Shown: positions 44,585-54,065, counted from the first letter of the stretch. The stretch is 64,000 nt of DNA from Gemmatimonas aurantiaca (GCF_037190085.1 NZ_JBBCJO010000001.1:124001-188000), one strand, 5' to 3'. Program-made: numbers and translations. Notes: a model not told the origin generated them from the letters alone.

Positions 44585-45721
44585 ATGGCACTCCCCGTCC
44601 GGACCCCCTCGATGCAACTGGCATCGAGTTCGCTGGCGTCTTCCCCCCGTCACATGTCTCTGCGAGTCGTCGTTCTGGGCCAGGTCCCGCCCGCTCTGCA
44701 GCAACAGCTCTCCGAGCTGGCGAGTTCGATGGACCTGACATTGATCGGACCGGTGTCCGATCTCACGGCAGCGCAGACTGCGTTGTCGTCCCCCGTACCT
44801 GATATCGCCGTCGTGAGCACGGCCATGTCCGATGGCTCGGGGTTCTCCTTCATTCGCAATCTGCCGTCGACGCAGCGTCCGGTGTCGGTCATCTTCGTCG
44901 GCAGCAAAGACGAGGATGCGGTGGCGGCGTTCGAGCTGCAGGCCACGGACTTCGTGCTCTGGCCGGCGTCGGTGGCCCGGGTGAATGAAGCACTGACGCG
45001 CGCGCGGCAGCATGTGCTGCAACTCGCGCTGCTGCGCACGGCGGACGAGCTGCAGCGTCTGCTGGGCGAGGCCACGGCCGCGGGAGGAGTCGACCTGGGC
45101 GCCGTGTTCAACGGACGTCTGGCGGCGGCATCTCTGGCCGGCGCGCCCCTCACGGCAAACGGGAACGGGCATGCCTACGCCAACGGACATACGAACGGCA
45201 ATGGCGGCGGCAATGGCCACGGGCTGTCGCAGCGTCGTCGTCGTACGTTGGGCGGTGCGAGCACCGGCACGCTGATCGCGACGGCGCCGTGGCGGGCCAC
45301 GTCGAGGCCGCTGGACAATCGTCTCGGTCGCATGCGCGACGGGGCGGAGGAGGCGGTGCTCGATCTTTCGCTCGAAGACGGCGGTCGGTCGGCGGCGGGT
45401 GAAGGACGTCCGCTGCGGGTGCTGGTGCGCGAAGGCCGTCGTACGCGTTTCGTGCCGCTGGCCGATATCGACTGGTTCGAAGCGGACGGCAACTACATCC
45501 GCGTGCACGCCGCTGGTGAGCGGTACCGGACGCGCGGCACGATCACGGCCATCGAAGCGGCACTCGATCCGCGGCAGTTCGTGCGCATCCATCGTCGCAT
45601 CGTCGTGAACATGGACCGGGTGCGAGAGATGAGCCCGTTGCCCGGTGGCGACGGCCTGCTGCTGCTCGGCGACGGGTCGACGCTGCGGTTGTCACGAACG
45701 TATCGATCGCGGGTGCGGTGA
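44585..45721 (+). CDS. LytTR-type response regulator-like transcription factor
   Basis: A 378-residue regulator. Residues 24-140 resemble a receiver domain (MSLRVVVLGQVPP, DIAVVSTAMSDGSG, SVIFVGSKDEDAVAAFE, ATDFVLWP); the acid pocket is incomplete. A ~130-residue linker has an Asn/Gly-rich run at about 196-214. The C-terminal ~100 residues are LytTR: VPLADIDWFEADGNYIRVH, YRTRGTITAIEAALDP, and FVRIHRRIVVNMDRVREM. LytTR proteins often control export and peptide loci, so it could regulate the lanthipeptide genes starting 225 bp downstream (inference). No histidine kinase lies nearby. Confidence 0.85.
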   Translation: MALPVRTPSMQLASSSLASSPRHMSLRVVVLGQVPPALQQQLSELASSMDLTLIGPVSDLTAAQTALSSPVPDIAVVSTAMSDGSGFSFIRNLPSTQRPVSVIFVGSKDEDAVAAFELQATDFVLWPASVARVNEALTRARQHVLQLALLRTADELQRLLGEATAAGGVDLGAVFNGRLAAASLAGAPLTANGNGHAYANGHTNGNGGGNGHGLSQRRRRTLGGASTGTLIATAPWRATSRPLDNRLGRMRDGAEEAVLDLSLEDGGRSAAGEGRPLRVLVREGRRTRFVPLADIDWFEADGNYIRVHAAGERYRTRGTITAIEAALDPRQFVRIHRRIVVNMDRVREMSPLPGGDGLLLLGDGSTLRLSRTYRSRVR

Positions 45722-45946
45722 GCTGAAATTGATTGGGGCGTCGTTCCTTCACGGGGGCGACGCCCGCAGTATTCCAGGCATATGCAATCCCCGTGGCGAC
45801 CAGATTGGACTTGACGGCCGCTCTGAATAGCGGAACTTGGACACGGTGGCAGCCTTCCGGGGATTCTCTGGGGGTATCCGAGTGATCTGAGAAGATGCCG
45901 CTGTCTGTTATGCATTTTCACACTGCGCGATGCAGAGTATGCCATT

Positions 45947-47731
45947 GTGAGATCCAGGCACAGCGCACCGACCGCACCGATCCCGTCGCTTCGGGACGCA
46001 CTCGCATACTTCATGCGGGTGATGCTGATGGTTCGGCCCTATTGGGGACCGATGCTGCGTGGACTGCTGTTGAGTCTGGTCGCGGGCGCGTTGGGACTCG
46101 TGACCCCGCTGTTCTCGAAGCTCTACTTCGATTCCGTATATCCCGCGCGCGATGTGTCGTTGCTGCACGCGTTGGTGTTCGGTGCCGCGGCGTTCTCGCT
46201 GGCCACGGCGCTGATGGGGGCTCTGCGTGGCTACTACACGCAGGTTGTTTCGGCGAAGCTGGGAAGCGCCGTCAGCCTCATGTACTTCAACCACCTGCAG
46301 CACCTGCCCATCCGGTTTTTCGACGAACACCGGGTCGGCGAGATCATGAGTCGGGCCGGCGACATGCGCGGCGCACTGGGAACGGTTTCGCGAATTCTGC
46401 AGATCATTCTCGTCAATGGCGTCTATCTGATCCTGGTTCCGCCATTTCTCGTCGCGCTGAATTGGAAACTGTCCATTCTGGCGCTCATCACGACACCGTT
46501 GACCGTCGCCATCACGACGGCGACGAGTCGTCTGACGCGCCGGTACATGAAACGCAGTGCGGAAGCGAGTGCCGAGCTCAGCGCGATTCAGGTGGAAACC
46601 ATGAGTCAGATTCGAACGCTGAAAGCGATGGCGATGGAGCCGCATGTGTTCCGTGACGCCTCTGCGCAGACCGAAGACGTCATCCACCTTCAAATGAAGT
46701 CCGCCAGTCTCAGTACCGGGGTGAGTGTCGTTGTCGCGCTCGTGAGAACCATCGGCACCGCCGCCTTCACGTGGTACGCCTGGACATTGATCATTCGAGG
46801 AGAGCTCTCACTTGGCAGTTTCGTCGCTTTTTCGGCATACCTCGGCTATCTCACAGGACCCGTTGGACAGATCGCCGGCGTGTTTGCGGACTTTCAGCAA
46901 TCGGCGGTGGTGCTGGGACGAGCGTTCGAGTACCTCGATCTACCGCCGGAACAGGACCCGGAGCTGGCCTACACGCCTCCGTCGGGCATTCAGAGACGTA
47001 TCAAAGCCGCGATTTCCCTCGATGCCGTTTCGTTCGGCTATTCCCCGGACAAATCGATCCTCGATGAGCTGTCACTGACTTTTCCTCCCGGTTCGATGAC
47101 TGCGTTGATCGGTTCCAGCGGCACGGGGAAATCGACCATTCTGCGTCTGGTTTGCGGCATGGAGCGCCCATTGAAGGGGACCATTCTCGTCGATGGTTCT
47201 CCCATCGATCGTTTTCTCCTGTCGGACCTGCGGCGCCAGATGGCGGTGGTGTGGCAGGAGCCCACCCTGCTTCGCGGGACGATCTGGGAGAATCTCACCG
47301 TGGGAGCGGACACGGTCGATCGTGATGCGGTGGAAGATGTGGTGCGCCTCTGTCAGCTCGACGGACTCATTGCGGAACTCCCCGACGGATTGGACACCAT
47401 GGTCGCTGAATGGGGCGCCTCTCTTTCGGGAGGCCAGCGTCAGCGTTTTGCCCTGGCGCGTGCGCTCGTTCGGGATACCCCGGTGCTGTTGCTCGATGAA
47501 GCAACATCGCAGGTCGATGTGCGTACCGAAGGCGAGATTCTCCGGGCACTCATTCCACGGGTGCGCCACAAGACAGTCGTGCTGGTGACGCATCGCATGG
47601 CCACGGCGTCGTTGGCCGATCGTATTTGCGTGCTGGACCATGGCCGCGTCGCCGGTCTGGGTACGCATGAAGAACTTGTCGGCAGCAGCGATGCATACCG
47701 CCAGATGGTACAGGCCGCGCAAAGCGATTAG
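45947..47731 (+). CDS. ABC exporter (fused membrane and ATPase domains) of the lanthipeptide locus
   Basis: A 594-residue half-transporter. About six membrane helices span residues 20-310 (type 1 exporter). The ATPase domain (about 345-590) has Walker A GSSGTGKST, Q loop VWQEPTLLRGT, signature LSGGQRQRFALARALV and Walker B VLLLDEATSQ, with the His switch in LVTHRMA. There are only ~25 residues before the first helix, so the C39 leader peptidase domain of bacteriocin exporters is missing. The HlyD-type gene 29 bp downstream makes a Gram-negative exporter pair. Likely cargo is the nearby lanthipeptide. The start is a GTG at 45947. Confidence 0.88.
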   Translation: MRSRHSAPTAPIPSLRDALAYFMRVMLMVRPYWGPMLRGLLLSLVAGALGLVTPLFSKLYFDSVYPARDVSLLHALVFGAAAFSLATALMGALRGYYTQVVSAKLGSAVSLMYFNHLQHLPIRFFDEHRVGEIMSRAGDMRGALGTVSRILQIILVNGVYLILVPPFLVALNWKLSILALITTPLTVAITTATSRLTRRYMKRSAEASAELSAIQVETMSQIRTLKAMAMEPHVFRDASAQTEDVIHLQMKSASLSTGVSVVVALVRTIGTAAFTWYAWTLIIRGELSLGSFVAFSAYLGYLTGPVGQIAGVFADFQQSAVVLGRAFEYLDLPPEQDPELAYTPPSGIQRRIKAAISLDAVSFGYSPDKSILDELSLTFPPGSMTALIGSSGTGKSTILRLVCGMERPLKGTILVDGSPIDRFLLSDLRRQMAVVWQEPTLLRGTIWENLTVGADTVDRDAVEDVVRLCQLDGLIAELPDGLDTMVAEWGASLSGGQRQRFALARALVRDTPVLLLDEATSQVDVRTEGEILRALIPRVRHKTVVLVTHRMATASLADRICVLDHGRVAGLGTHEELVGSSDAYRQMVQAAQSD

Positions 47732-47760
47732 ACAAAACGTCTGCGCAGGTTGAATGTCAC

Positions 47761-48957
47761 ATGACCGCACCGAAGATGTTTCGGGAGCCCGAGCGCAAGC
47801 TGGTGCGCCTGCCAGACCTGGATGACGATCGCATCCCGGGGTGGCGGTTCACCAGACACGTCGTCGCCTGGACGTTGGGGGTCTTCATCGTCCTGTGCAT
47901 CATCGCGATCGTGGTGGCATCGGTGCTCACCATGAAGGTCACGGTGTCTGCAGACGGTGTACTCGAACCTGCGGCCATCTGGCCGGTCCGGTCGACTGAG
48001 AGCGGCCTGTTGACAACCATTCTGGTGCAGACTGGTGACTCCGTCGACGCCGGACAGATCGTTGCGCGGCTCGATTCGATGGAGGCATGGGCGGCAGTGG
48101 CCGATCTCGAATCACAACTTCGTAAGATACGGATCGAGCGTGACAGGGCCATGCGCTCCGCACCCATCGACGTCCAACGGGCGCAATCCGGTGTGACATC
48201 GGCGGAGGCGCATGTCTTGCGCGCGCGCACACTGCTGCGTCAGCGCATGGTCGATTTCATGATTTCCGGAGATCCGGACAGCATCGCCACCACCGTCGAT
48301 GGTCGGGTGCATGTCGGTCTCGATGTGCCTTCGGCCGATCTGATGACCGCACAGAGCGAACTCGGTGCGGCTCGGGCGCAGTTGGCTGCGACCGGACTGT
48401 CGGAATTCGATGTCGCAAGCAACACGAACGAATTGGATCGTCTCGAACGACTCCTGGCGAAGAGTCGCATCCGGGCGGCACGACAGGTGATCCGGGCACC
48501 GGCCTCGGGTGTCGTGCTCACCGAGCAGCTGGAATTGCTCCGGGGCAGAGCAGTGATCGCCGGTGAATCGTTGTTCGAAATCGCGGATACCCGACAATGG
48601 CGTGCAACACTGAACGTCGGCGAGCGCGACGTCTATCGTGTGCACGTGGGCGATACGGTCGATATCGAGATTCCGGCGTTTGCCGCGATGGCCGACAATC
48701 ATGTCCGGGGTCGTGTGGAAGCCGTGGGCTGGCAGGCTTCAGCTCCCGGTCAATCGAATGGAGCGACCGGCGGCACCGTGGCCGGATTGTATCGTGTGGT
48801 CGTTCGCATCGATTCCCGGGAACGATCGTCACCCATCATTGATGTGGGGCTTCGTCGAGGCTACGCCGTGCACGGGGAGATCATCACGCGCTCGGAACGC
48901 GCATTGACATTGTTGGTCGAGCACTTCCGTGACCGTTCACGCCAACTGACGCGCTGA
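47761..48957 (+). CDS. HlyD-family periplasmic adaptor
   Basis: A 398-residue membrane fusion protein. A cytoplasmic N-terminus is followed by one membrane helix (about 35-57, VAWTLGVFIVLCIIAIVVAS). A split barrel-sandwich lipoyl domain flanks a helical hairpin: GLLTTILVQTGDSVDAGQIV (first half) and APASGVVLTEQLELLRGRAV (second half). The beta-barrel domain follows (LNVGERDVYRVHVGDTVDIE). It links the ABC exporter to an outer-membrane channel, which is not encoded here. Its 3' end overlaps the convergent regulator by 21 bp. Confidence 0.85.
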   Translation: MTAPKMFREPERKLVRLPDLDDDRIPGWRFTRHVVAWTLGVFIVLCIIAIVVASVLTMKVTVSADGVLEPAAIWPVRSTESGLLTTILVQTGDSVDAGQIVARLDSMEAWAAVADLESQLRKIRIERDRAMRSAPIDVQRAQSGVTSAEAHVLRARTLLRQRMVDFMISGDPDSIATTVDGRVHVGLDVPSADLMTAQSELGAARAQLAATGLSEFDVASNTNELDRLERLLAKSRIRAARQVIRAPASGVVLTEQLELLRGRAVIAGESLFEIADTRQWRATLNVGERDVYRVHVGDTVDIEIPAFAAMADNHVRGRVEAVGWQASAPGQSNGATGGTVAGLYRVVVRIDSRERSSPIIDVGLRRGYAVHGEIITRSERALTLLVEHFRDRSRQLTR

Positions 48958-49659
48958 CGGGCATCCAGGTGCCGGGGGCGGGACTTCCGCGGGCGACCAG
49001 AGCGGCAGTTGTGATCTACGCAATACCATCTCGATCACCCATTGCCAGCCCAGCGTCGAAACGAAGAACCGTGGTGTCACGCCGATATCCTGTTGAACGA
49101 TGGCGCGGATCGTTCGTACATCACGCTCGAGATCGAATGCGAGCCGTTCGAGAGAAACTCCACGCCCTGCGAAGGGTGCGATGATCATCACGTTCTTCCA
49201 GGCGGCCGGGCCCGTGGTGCTGAACCTCCGAAAAGCCTCGTAATAGGCCGATCGTGAGATCGCCTGTCGCACCCACGGTTCCTCCTGCAATGCCGAATGG
49301 ATGAGCTCAGCGGTGGCAGGGTGCGCACACCGCAGCTTGAGATAGCGATACAACAACACTGGCGAAACGGACAGTTGGCGAAGTGCGGCAGCCGCCCGAT
49401 CACACTCGCAGAGTCGCCGTGCTTCGATATGAACGGCAAGCGGAAGCAATCGCATCGCAAGGCGAATCTCTGCGCGGAGCACTCCGTCGTGCTCGACGAT
49501 GACGGGGAGCCACGGACATCGCTCGGATTCACGGACGATCCGCTCCACATCGTCGGCAGAGGCGGACGCTTCGACGATCAGAATATCGCCGATGCGCTCG
49601 ATGCTGTTGACGTATTCCGCCGTGGGGCCGTAGCTCGCCATCTGGCTGCGAATTGTCAT
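48937..49659 (-). CDS. Putative AraC-like HTH regulator, divergent from the lanthipeptide precursor gene
   Basis: A 240-residue protein of no clear family over its N-terminal two thirds. Its C-terminal ~65 residues look like a weak AraC-type HTH: GVSLERLAFDLERDVRTI and RAIVQQDIGVTPRFFVST. The start ATG at 49659 is 9 bp after AAAGGACG, a good ribosome site; the frame continues open upstream, but no other start has one. Its position, facing away from the precursor gene across 290 bp that hold a perfect 14-bp palindrome, suggests it is the pathway regulator (inference). Confidence 0.6.
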   Translation of the reverse strand: MTIRSQMASYGPTAEYVNSIERIGDILIVEASASADDVERIVRESERCPWLPVIVEHDGVLRAEIRLAMRLLPLAVHIEARRLCECDRAAAALRQLSVSPVLLYRYLKLRCAHPATAELIHSALQEEPWVRQAISRSAYYEAFRRFSTTGPAAWKNVMIIAPFAGRGVSLERLAFDLERDVRTIRAIVQQDIGVTPRFFVSTLGWQWVIEMVLRRSQLPLWSPAEVPPPAPGCPSARQLA

Positions 49660-49780
49660 GAATGAAGCGTCCTTTATATCGGCACGTCCACTGTATTCGG
49701 GACAATCCACAACGACTCTCTGTGGATATACGCGCTCAATCATTGGATACAGCGAAACGAATGTCAACATCGGAGCACAT

Positions 49781-49794
49781 TGTAGTGCACTACA
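49781..49794. promoter_or_regulatory. Perfect 14-bp palindrome between regulator and lanA
   Basis: TGTAGTGCACTACA reads the same on both strands. It lies 122 bp from the regulator start and 158 bp from the precursor start, in a region with no gene, as expected for a dimeric repressor or activator site. Confidence 0.55.
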
Positions 49795-49951
49795 GCCTCG
49801 GTAGGTGAGGTTTCCACGCGGATGCGAAATCCGCGCAACACGAACGTCCGGAATGACGGACGGCATTGCATTGACGCTGGATCGAGTCACCCGAAGATTT
49901 GGTGTTCGCGCAGGCCTTTTGCTGTGCAACAACTCATGGGGGGACAAGAAA

Positions 49952-50233
49952 GTGGCCAAGAAGCTGAAGCTGGACCTGAGTGAACTCGAGGTGCAGGTAT
50001 TTGCGGTCCCGGATTCGTACGAGAATGTCCGGGGCACCGTGCAGGGGCAAACCGCGGATGGTGATACCTGTGGTATTGGCGTGACCTGTCTCGAGGAACA
50101 CACGTGTACGTGCACGTGCGACCCCGAATACACACAGCTCTGCCCGACCATAGGCTGTCCGACGGGCCAGTGTGGTACGCAGACACCTGGTGATACGGTC
50201 TGCTACGACACCATCACCTGCTGCGAGACCTGA
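49952..50233 (+). CDS. lanA: Class I lanthipeptide precursor (LanA-like), Cys/Thr-rich
   Basis: A 93-residue peptide. Residues 3-19 (KKLKLDLSELEVQVFAV) match the leader style of class I lanthipeptides from Bacteroidota and relatives (pinensin-like), with the LKLD core taking the place of FxLD. Residues 39-93 are the presumed core: 11 Cys, 14 Thr and no Ser, including the run CTCTC and six TC pairs, ending ITCCET. There is no GG or GA cleavage motif. The GTG start at 49952 follows a GGGGGG ribosome site by 8 bp. The dehydratase gene begins 5 bp after its stop. LanB would dehydrate Thr and LanC add Cys to give methyllanthionines. Confidence 0.82.
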   Translation: MAKKLKLDLSELEVQVFAVPDSYENVRGTVQGQTADGDTCGIGVTCLEEHTCTCTCDPEYTQLCPTIGCPTGQCGTQTPGDTVCYDTITCCET

Positions 50234-50238
50234 GTTCG

Positions 50239-53127
50239 GTGAGTGCTCGCGAAGATCGGATGATCCTCGAGCGCGCATCGCAACGACCGCAATACACGGC
50301 ACGATCGAGCGGTAGTGAGGAAACCTCCGTAGCCCATACGGAGTTCCATTCCTCATTGCCGCTCATCGATCCGTTGGTGTTCGCGCGTGTTGCCGCACTT
50401 CCGGTCTCTGCGGTGCACTCCGCGTCCGGCACGACGGCACGAAGGCAGCACGCGCTGCTGCAAGCGGAGCGTGCACTCGCCGCTGATATCCCGCGCGTGA
50501 GCGATATCCTGTTCGAAGCCGTGCCACAGACGAAAGATCGCGACCACCGGCGACATCTGTTATCCCTCCGTCGTCGCATTTTCCAGCTCGATGGAAGCTT
50601 CACCGATTCCGAGTTGCGAGCTCTCGATGTTGGACTGTCCGGTGAGAAGCGAGAGGAGGTCCGTCGATTCGTCGCGCAGCTGGATGCCCTGACGACCTGC
50701 CGCGGCGGGTTGGATGAGCAGTACGCCAATGACCGGATCGTTGCCCAGCGGGAGCTGGAGCGGGCGATTCGTGCCACCTCGTTTCAGAAAGGGTTGGCAT
50801 CATCGAGCGACTCCCTGTTCAGACTGCTCTCTCGCGATGGACGACCGGATCGCCGAATGTCGGCGACCCGCAGCGCGCAACGAGCACGTGGTCTGCTTCG
50901 ATATCTGTCGCGCGCCTCCATGAAGGCGACCCCCTTCGCGACGTTCTGCCAGTTACTGGGTGTGGTCATCGACGATGCGGAGGAGCCGCTCCGGCTTGTC
51001 GGAAGCCTTGCGACCGTACCATCGATCGTGCGCGTGAACAAATCGGCACTCAGAAGTTTGCGCGCGGTGCTGTTTCCGCTGCCATCGGTACGCGAATGCC
51101 TCCACGTCGCCCTCAATGATACCATCGAGGTGGATGGGAACTATCTGCGCGTCTTTGCTCTCTCCGGGCATCGCGAAGCCTTTGTCCGCCTGCGCCGCAC
51201 CCCCGCGCTGCAATGCGTGCTCACTGCGTTGGAACGCTGCACCCGTGTACGCGTCCGCAACCTGATCGAGGCAGTCCTGCATGACGCCGAGGTGGATGCC
51301 ACCCGAGAAGAGTGTGTACACTACATCGACGGGCTGCTCAACTGCGGGCTCCTGCGCCTTGTTTCACCAGTGGATGATCAGATTGCGGATTGGGAGCCGT
51401 TGTTGAACGCCTTTCTGCGCGACATCCGCGATGCACCGAGGGAGGTGACGAACGCGCGTCAGTTGTTGGATGCGTTGGCGACACAGATTTCGGTCTTTTC
51501 CGGGGCATCGGCGTGGGGCCGTCATGCCATGCAACAACGCAGTTTGCGCCTGATGCACCGGTATCTGCACGACGCGGGAGCGACACGCGCGGTACGCAAG
51601 TCGTTGATGTTCCACGAGGATTGTGGTGCGGCAGCCCACATTGTCATCGATCGTCGGTCGCTTGCAGGGGCACTCGATGATCTGCGGCGCTATGTCGCCG
51701 ATTCGGCTCCGCTGGCCTATACACGGATGGAGGCCGCGGTTGCCCGCGAGATATTCGAGCACGCGAATCCCGGGGTGGCGCGCGTTCCGTTGCTCGCATT
51801 TGCGGAGCAGTATTCCCGGCATCGAATGGAACACAATGGAGGGAAAAAATCAGAAATTCCAACGAAGGCCGGCGAATCACCTCCCACAGTTCTTCAGACA
51901 CTGCGTCAGGCCCGTGATACGCTCACGGGGGCTCTGGCGAGCGCATGGTTCCTCGCACCGCCGACCGCCGACGAGATCGAGGTCACGTCCGGCATGCTGC
52001 GGTATGCGGCGCAGGATGCACCGCCGGCTGGTCCGGGGCCGCGGTCGGTCAGTGTGTTCTGCAATCTGATACCACCGTGCGGCGACAGGGGATGGCGTGT
52101 CGTGGTGAACCAGGGGCGGTACCTGTCCGGCTATGGCAAATACATCTCACGGTTTCTCCCGGTGCTTCCACACCACCAGTGGACCGCAGTTCGCGAACGG
52201 AATGCCTCGTCTCCGTGGGGTCGGATCGTCGAGATTGCCGACGATGGCGATTTCAACCCCAATCTGCATCCGCGTCTCACCGATTCGATTATCCAGTATC
52301 CCACGGGATCCCATCACGGGCGATCCGATGCGATTGCGCTGACCGATCTGGAGGTCGGTCCGGATGCCGCAGATCCAGCCCGGTTGGCCCTGACACGGCG
52401 GAGCACCGGTGAGCGAATATGGCCGGTCGACCTGGGTTTTCTCAGTCCGCGGCTGCGTCCGCCATTGTTCCGGTTGCTTCGCACACTGGGGCCCGACGCA
52501 CAGTTTGCGCTGTCGCTGCCCTGGTCTCTTCCTGACGCCAACGGTTCAGTGGGTCTGGATCGACTCGATACGATCGTCGTACGTCCGCGCTACACGTTCG
52601 GAGAGCACCTCATTCTCGCGCGACGCGCGTGGCATGTGCCCTCGGTCTGCTTTCCGCGACTGAAGTCGAACGAATCGCCTGCCAGGTATTTTGCGCGAGT
52701 CCAGCGATGGCGGTTCGAAGCGGACATTCCGGAGAGCGTGTACGTCCGGATCTTTTCGATTGCCCCAAAGCCTGAGGCCGCTTCCCTGGACAGCGGTGAG
52801 GAGGAGCGCGGAGAAGAGGCCGGGATGGATGCAGCCGAGATGGAGCTCGATGACACCCAGACGCCCACGACTCGAAAGACCAGTCAAGCGACGACACACG
52901 AATCGGCCGTACCTCGTGCGCCGCAGATTTCGGCCGATGCGCAGAAGCCGCAGTTCATCGATTTCACCAATCCTCTCTTCGTGGACCTGTTCAGCCGGTT
53001 GCCTGGTGGACTGGACACCTTTACGGCTTCCCTCGAAGAAGTCTTGCCGGAAGCGGGTGACTATCCGCGTCACGGCGAGGATACGTACTGCACCGAATTC
53101 ATGGCGCAGCTGGATCTCGACTCATGA
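50239..53127 (+). CDS. lanB: Lantibiotic dehydratase, N-terminal (glutamyl-transfer) part of split LanB
   Basis: A 962-residue LanB-type enzyme. The N-terminus (FHSSLPLIDPLVFARVAALP at about 36) and later RGLLRYLSRASMKATPFATF and VRVNKSALRSLRAVLFPLPS are lantibiotic-dehydratase N-domain features. This domain attaches glutamate from Glu-tRNA to Ser/Thr. The C-terminal elimination domain is not present; it is the next gene. A Glu/Asp-rich then Thr-rich linker spans about 850-905, followed by FIDFTNPLFVDLFSRLPGG. At 962 residues the N-part alone is nearly as long as whole NisB. The GTG start is 5 bp after lanA; its stop overlaps the next start by 4 bp. Confidence 0.85.
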   Translation: MSAREDRMILERASQRPQYTARSSGSEETSVAHTEFHSSLPLIDPLVFARVAALPVSAVHSASGTTARRQHALLQAERALAADIPRVSDILFEAVPQTKDRDHRRHLLSLRRRIFQLDGSFTDSELRALDVGLSGEKREEVRRFVAQLDALTTCRGGLDEQYANDRIVAQRELERAIRATSFQKGLASSSDSLFRLLSRDGRPDRRMSATRSAQRARGLLRYLSRASMKATPFATFCQLLGVVIDDAEEPLRLVGSLATVPSIVRVNKSALRSLRAVLFPLPSVRECLHVALNDTIEVDGNYLRVFALSGHREAFVRLRRTPALQCVLTALERCTRVRVRNLIEAVLHDAEVDATREECVHYIDGLLNCGLLRLVSPVDDQIADWEPLLNAFLRDIRDAPREVTNARQLLDALATQISVFSGASAWGRHAMQQRSLRLMHRYLHDAGATRAVRKSLMFHEDCGAAAHIVIDRRSLAGALDDLRRYVADSAPLAYTRMEAAVAREIFEHANPGVARVPLLAFAEQYSRHRMEHNGGKKSEIPTKAGESPPTVLQTLRQARDTLTGALASAWFLAPPTADEIEVTSGMLRYAAQDAPPAGPGPRSVSVFCNLIPPCGDRGWRVVVNQGRYLSGYGKYISRFLPVLPHHQWTAVRERNASSPWGRIVEIADDGDFNPNLHPRLTDSIIQYPTGSHHGRSDAIALTDLEVGPDAADPARLALTRRSTGERIWPVDLGFLSPRLRPPLFRLLRTLGPDAQFALSLPWSLPDANGSVGLDRLDTIVVRPRYTFGEHLILARRAWHVPSVCFPRLKSNESPARYFARVQRWRFEADIPESVYVRIFSIAPKPEAASLDSGEEERGEEAGMDAAEMELDDTQTPTTRKTSQATTHESAVPRAPQISADAQKPQFIDFTNPLFVDLFSRLPGGLDTFTASLEEVLPEAGDYPRHGEDTYCTEFMAQLDLDS

Positions 53128-54065
53128 GCGGGATGTCGGCCTACGCAGACGTGCGATCCGATGAACACCGCTGGTTCAGCGTGCATCTCTATCCGGGAAC
53201 GAAAGACTCGCTGTACGGCAGTGCATTTGACGGGTTCGTCATCCGGATCCTTCGACACCTGAACAACAGCGCCCTCGCGGGAGCATCGCGTTTTTTTGTT
53301 CGCTACTCGGATCCGTTGCCGCATTTGCGCATTCGCGTGCGTGTGCCGTTCGACATGTCCGATGATCAGGCTGTCGAGAACCTCGATCTTCCGGATGCCG
53401 GGCAGGGCGGGCTCTTCGCAAGGATGGTGGTCTGCGGCTACGAACCGGAGCATGGACGATACGGCGGTCCCGCAGGGGTGAGACTGGCCGAGGCGGCCTT
53501 CTGTGCGTCCAGCGATTGGGTGCTACTCCGGCTTGGTGCACTACACGATCGGGCGCGTCCGGCAAAAGTGGGTGCCGGTATTCTTGCGTCCTATGTTGCT
53601 CTCCAGGCGGCCTTCGGGACGCGTGCGACGATCGGAGAGATCTCCGCCTGGATTCGGGACATTGAGCTCGGATTGTTTGTCGAGCCCGGGGAGCAATACC
53701 GCGCCGCATTCGACGCGTCATTGGAAAGCCAGCTTGACACCATCGTCGATTTCCTGGACCAGGCTGATGAGTCGTTGACGCAGGAGCACGGTGCGGGATC
53801 TCTCTTCGAGTCATTCCTGCCCACATGGGAGGATGTCCTTCACCAATATCGACAACTCGGCAGGGACGGAAAACTGAAGTTTCTCGGAGACCCGGTGTTC
53901 AACGCGATGGAAGCGCAACGTCGCCTCATCCCCTCCTTCCTTCACATGACGAACAACCGCATGGGCCTTTCACGCCTCGATGAGGCATATGTCGCGCACG
54001 CCATAGCCGAAGCGTGTCGGTGTGCACCAGTCGTCGCGCAGCCGTTCGTGAAAACCGATGCGTGA
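53124..54065 (+). CDS. SpaB_C / thiopeptide-type bacteriocin biosynthesis protein (elimination part of split LanB)
   Basis: A 313-residue SpaB_C-domain protein. Family blocks are WFSVHLYPG (residues 15-23), FFVRYSDPLPHLRIRVRV, and YEPEHGRYGGPAG followed by AEAAFCASSDWVL, all classical for the elimination domain that releases glutamate to form dehydroamino acids. In NisB this domain is fused; here it is separate, as in thiopeptide and pinensin-type clusters. The start overlaps the upstream stop as ATGA, and its stop overlaps lanC by 8 bp, so 1:1 translation is likely. Confidence 0.85.
   Translation: MSGMSAYADVRSDEHRWFSVHLYPGTKDSLYGSAFDGFVIRILRHLNNSALAGASRFFVRYSDPLPHLRIRVRVPFDMSDDQAVENLDLPDAGQGGLFARMVVCGYEPEHGRYGGPAGVRLAEAAFCASSDWVLLRLGALHDRARPAKVGAGILASYVALQAAFGTRATIGEISAWIRDIELGLFVEPGEQYRAAFDASLESQLDTIVDFLDQADESLTQEHGAGSLFESFLPTWEDVLHQYRQLGRDGKLKFLGDPVFNAMEAQRRLIPSFLHMTNNRMGLSRLDEAYVAHAIAEACRCAPVVAQPFVKTDA

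Noticed and set aside
49781..49794. Palindrome considered as a terminator
   Set aside because: It has no loop or T-tract and lies upstream of both divergent genes, which fits an operator better.
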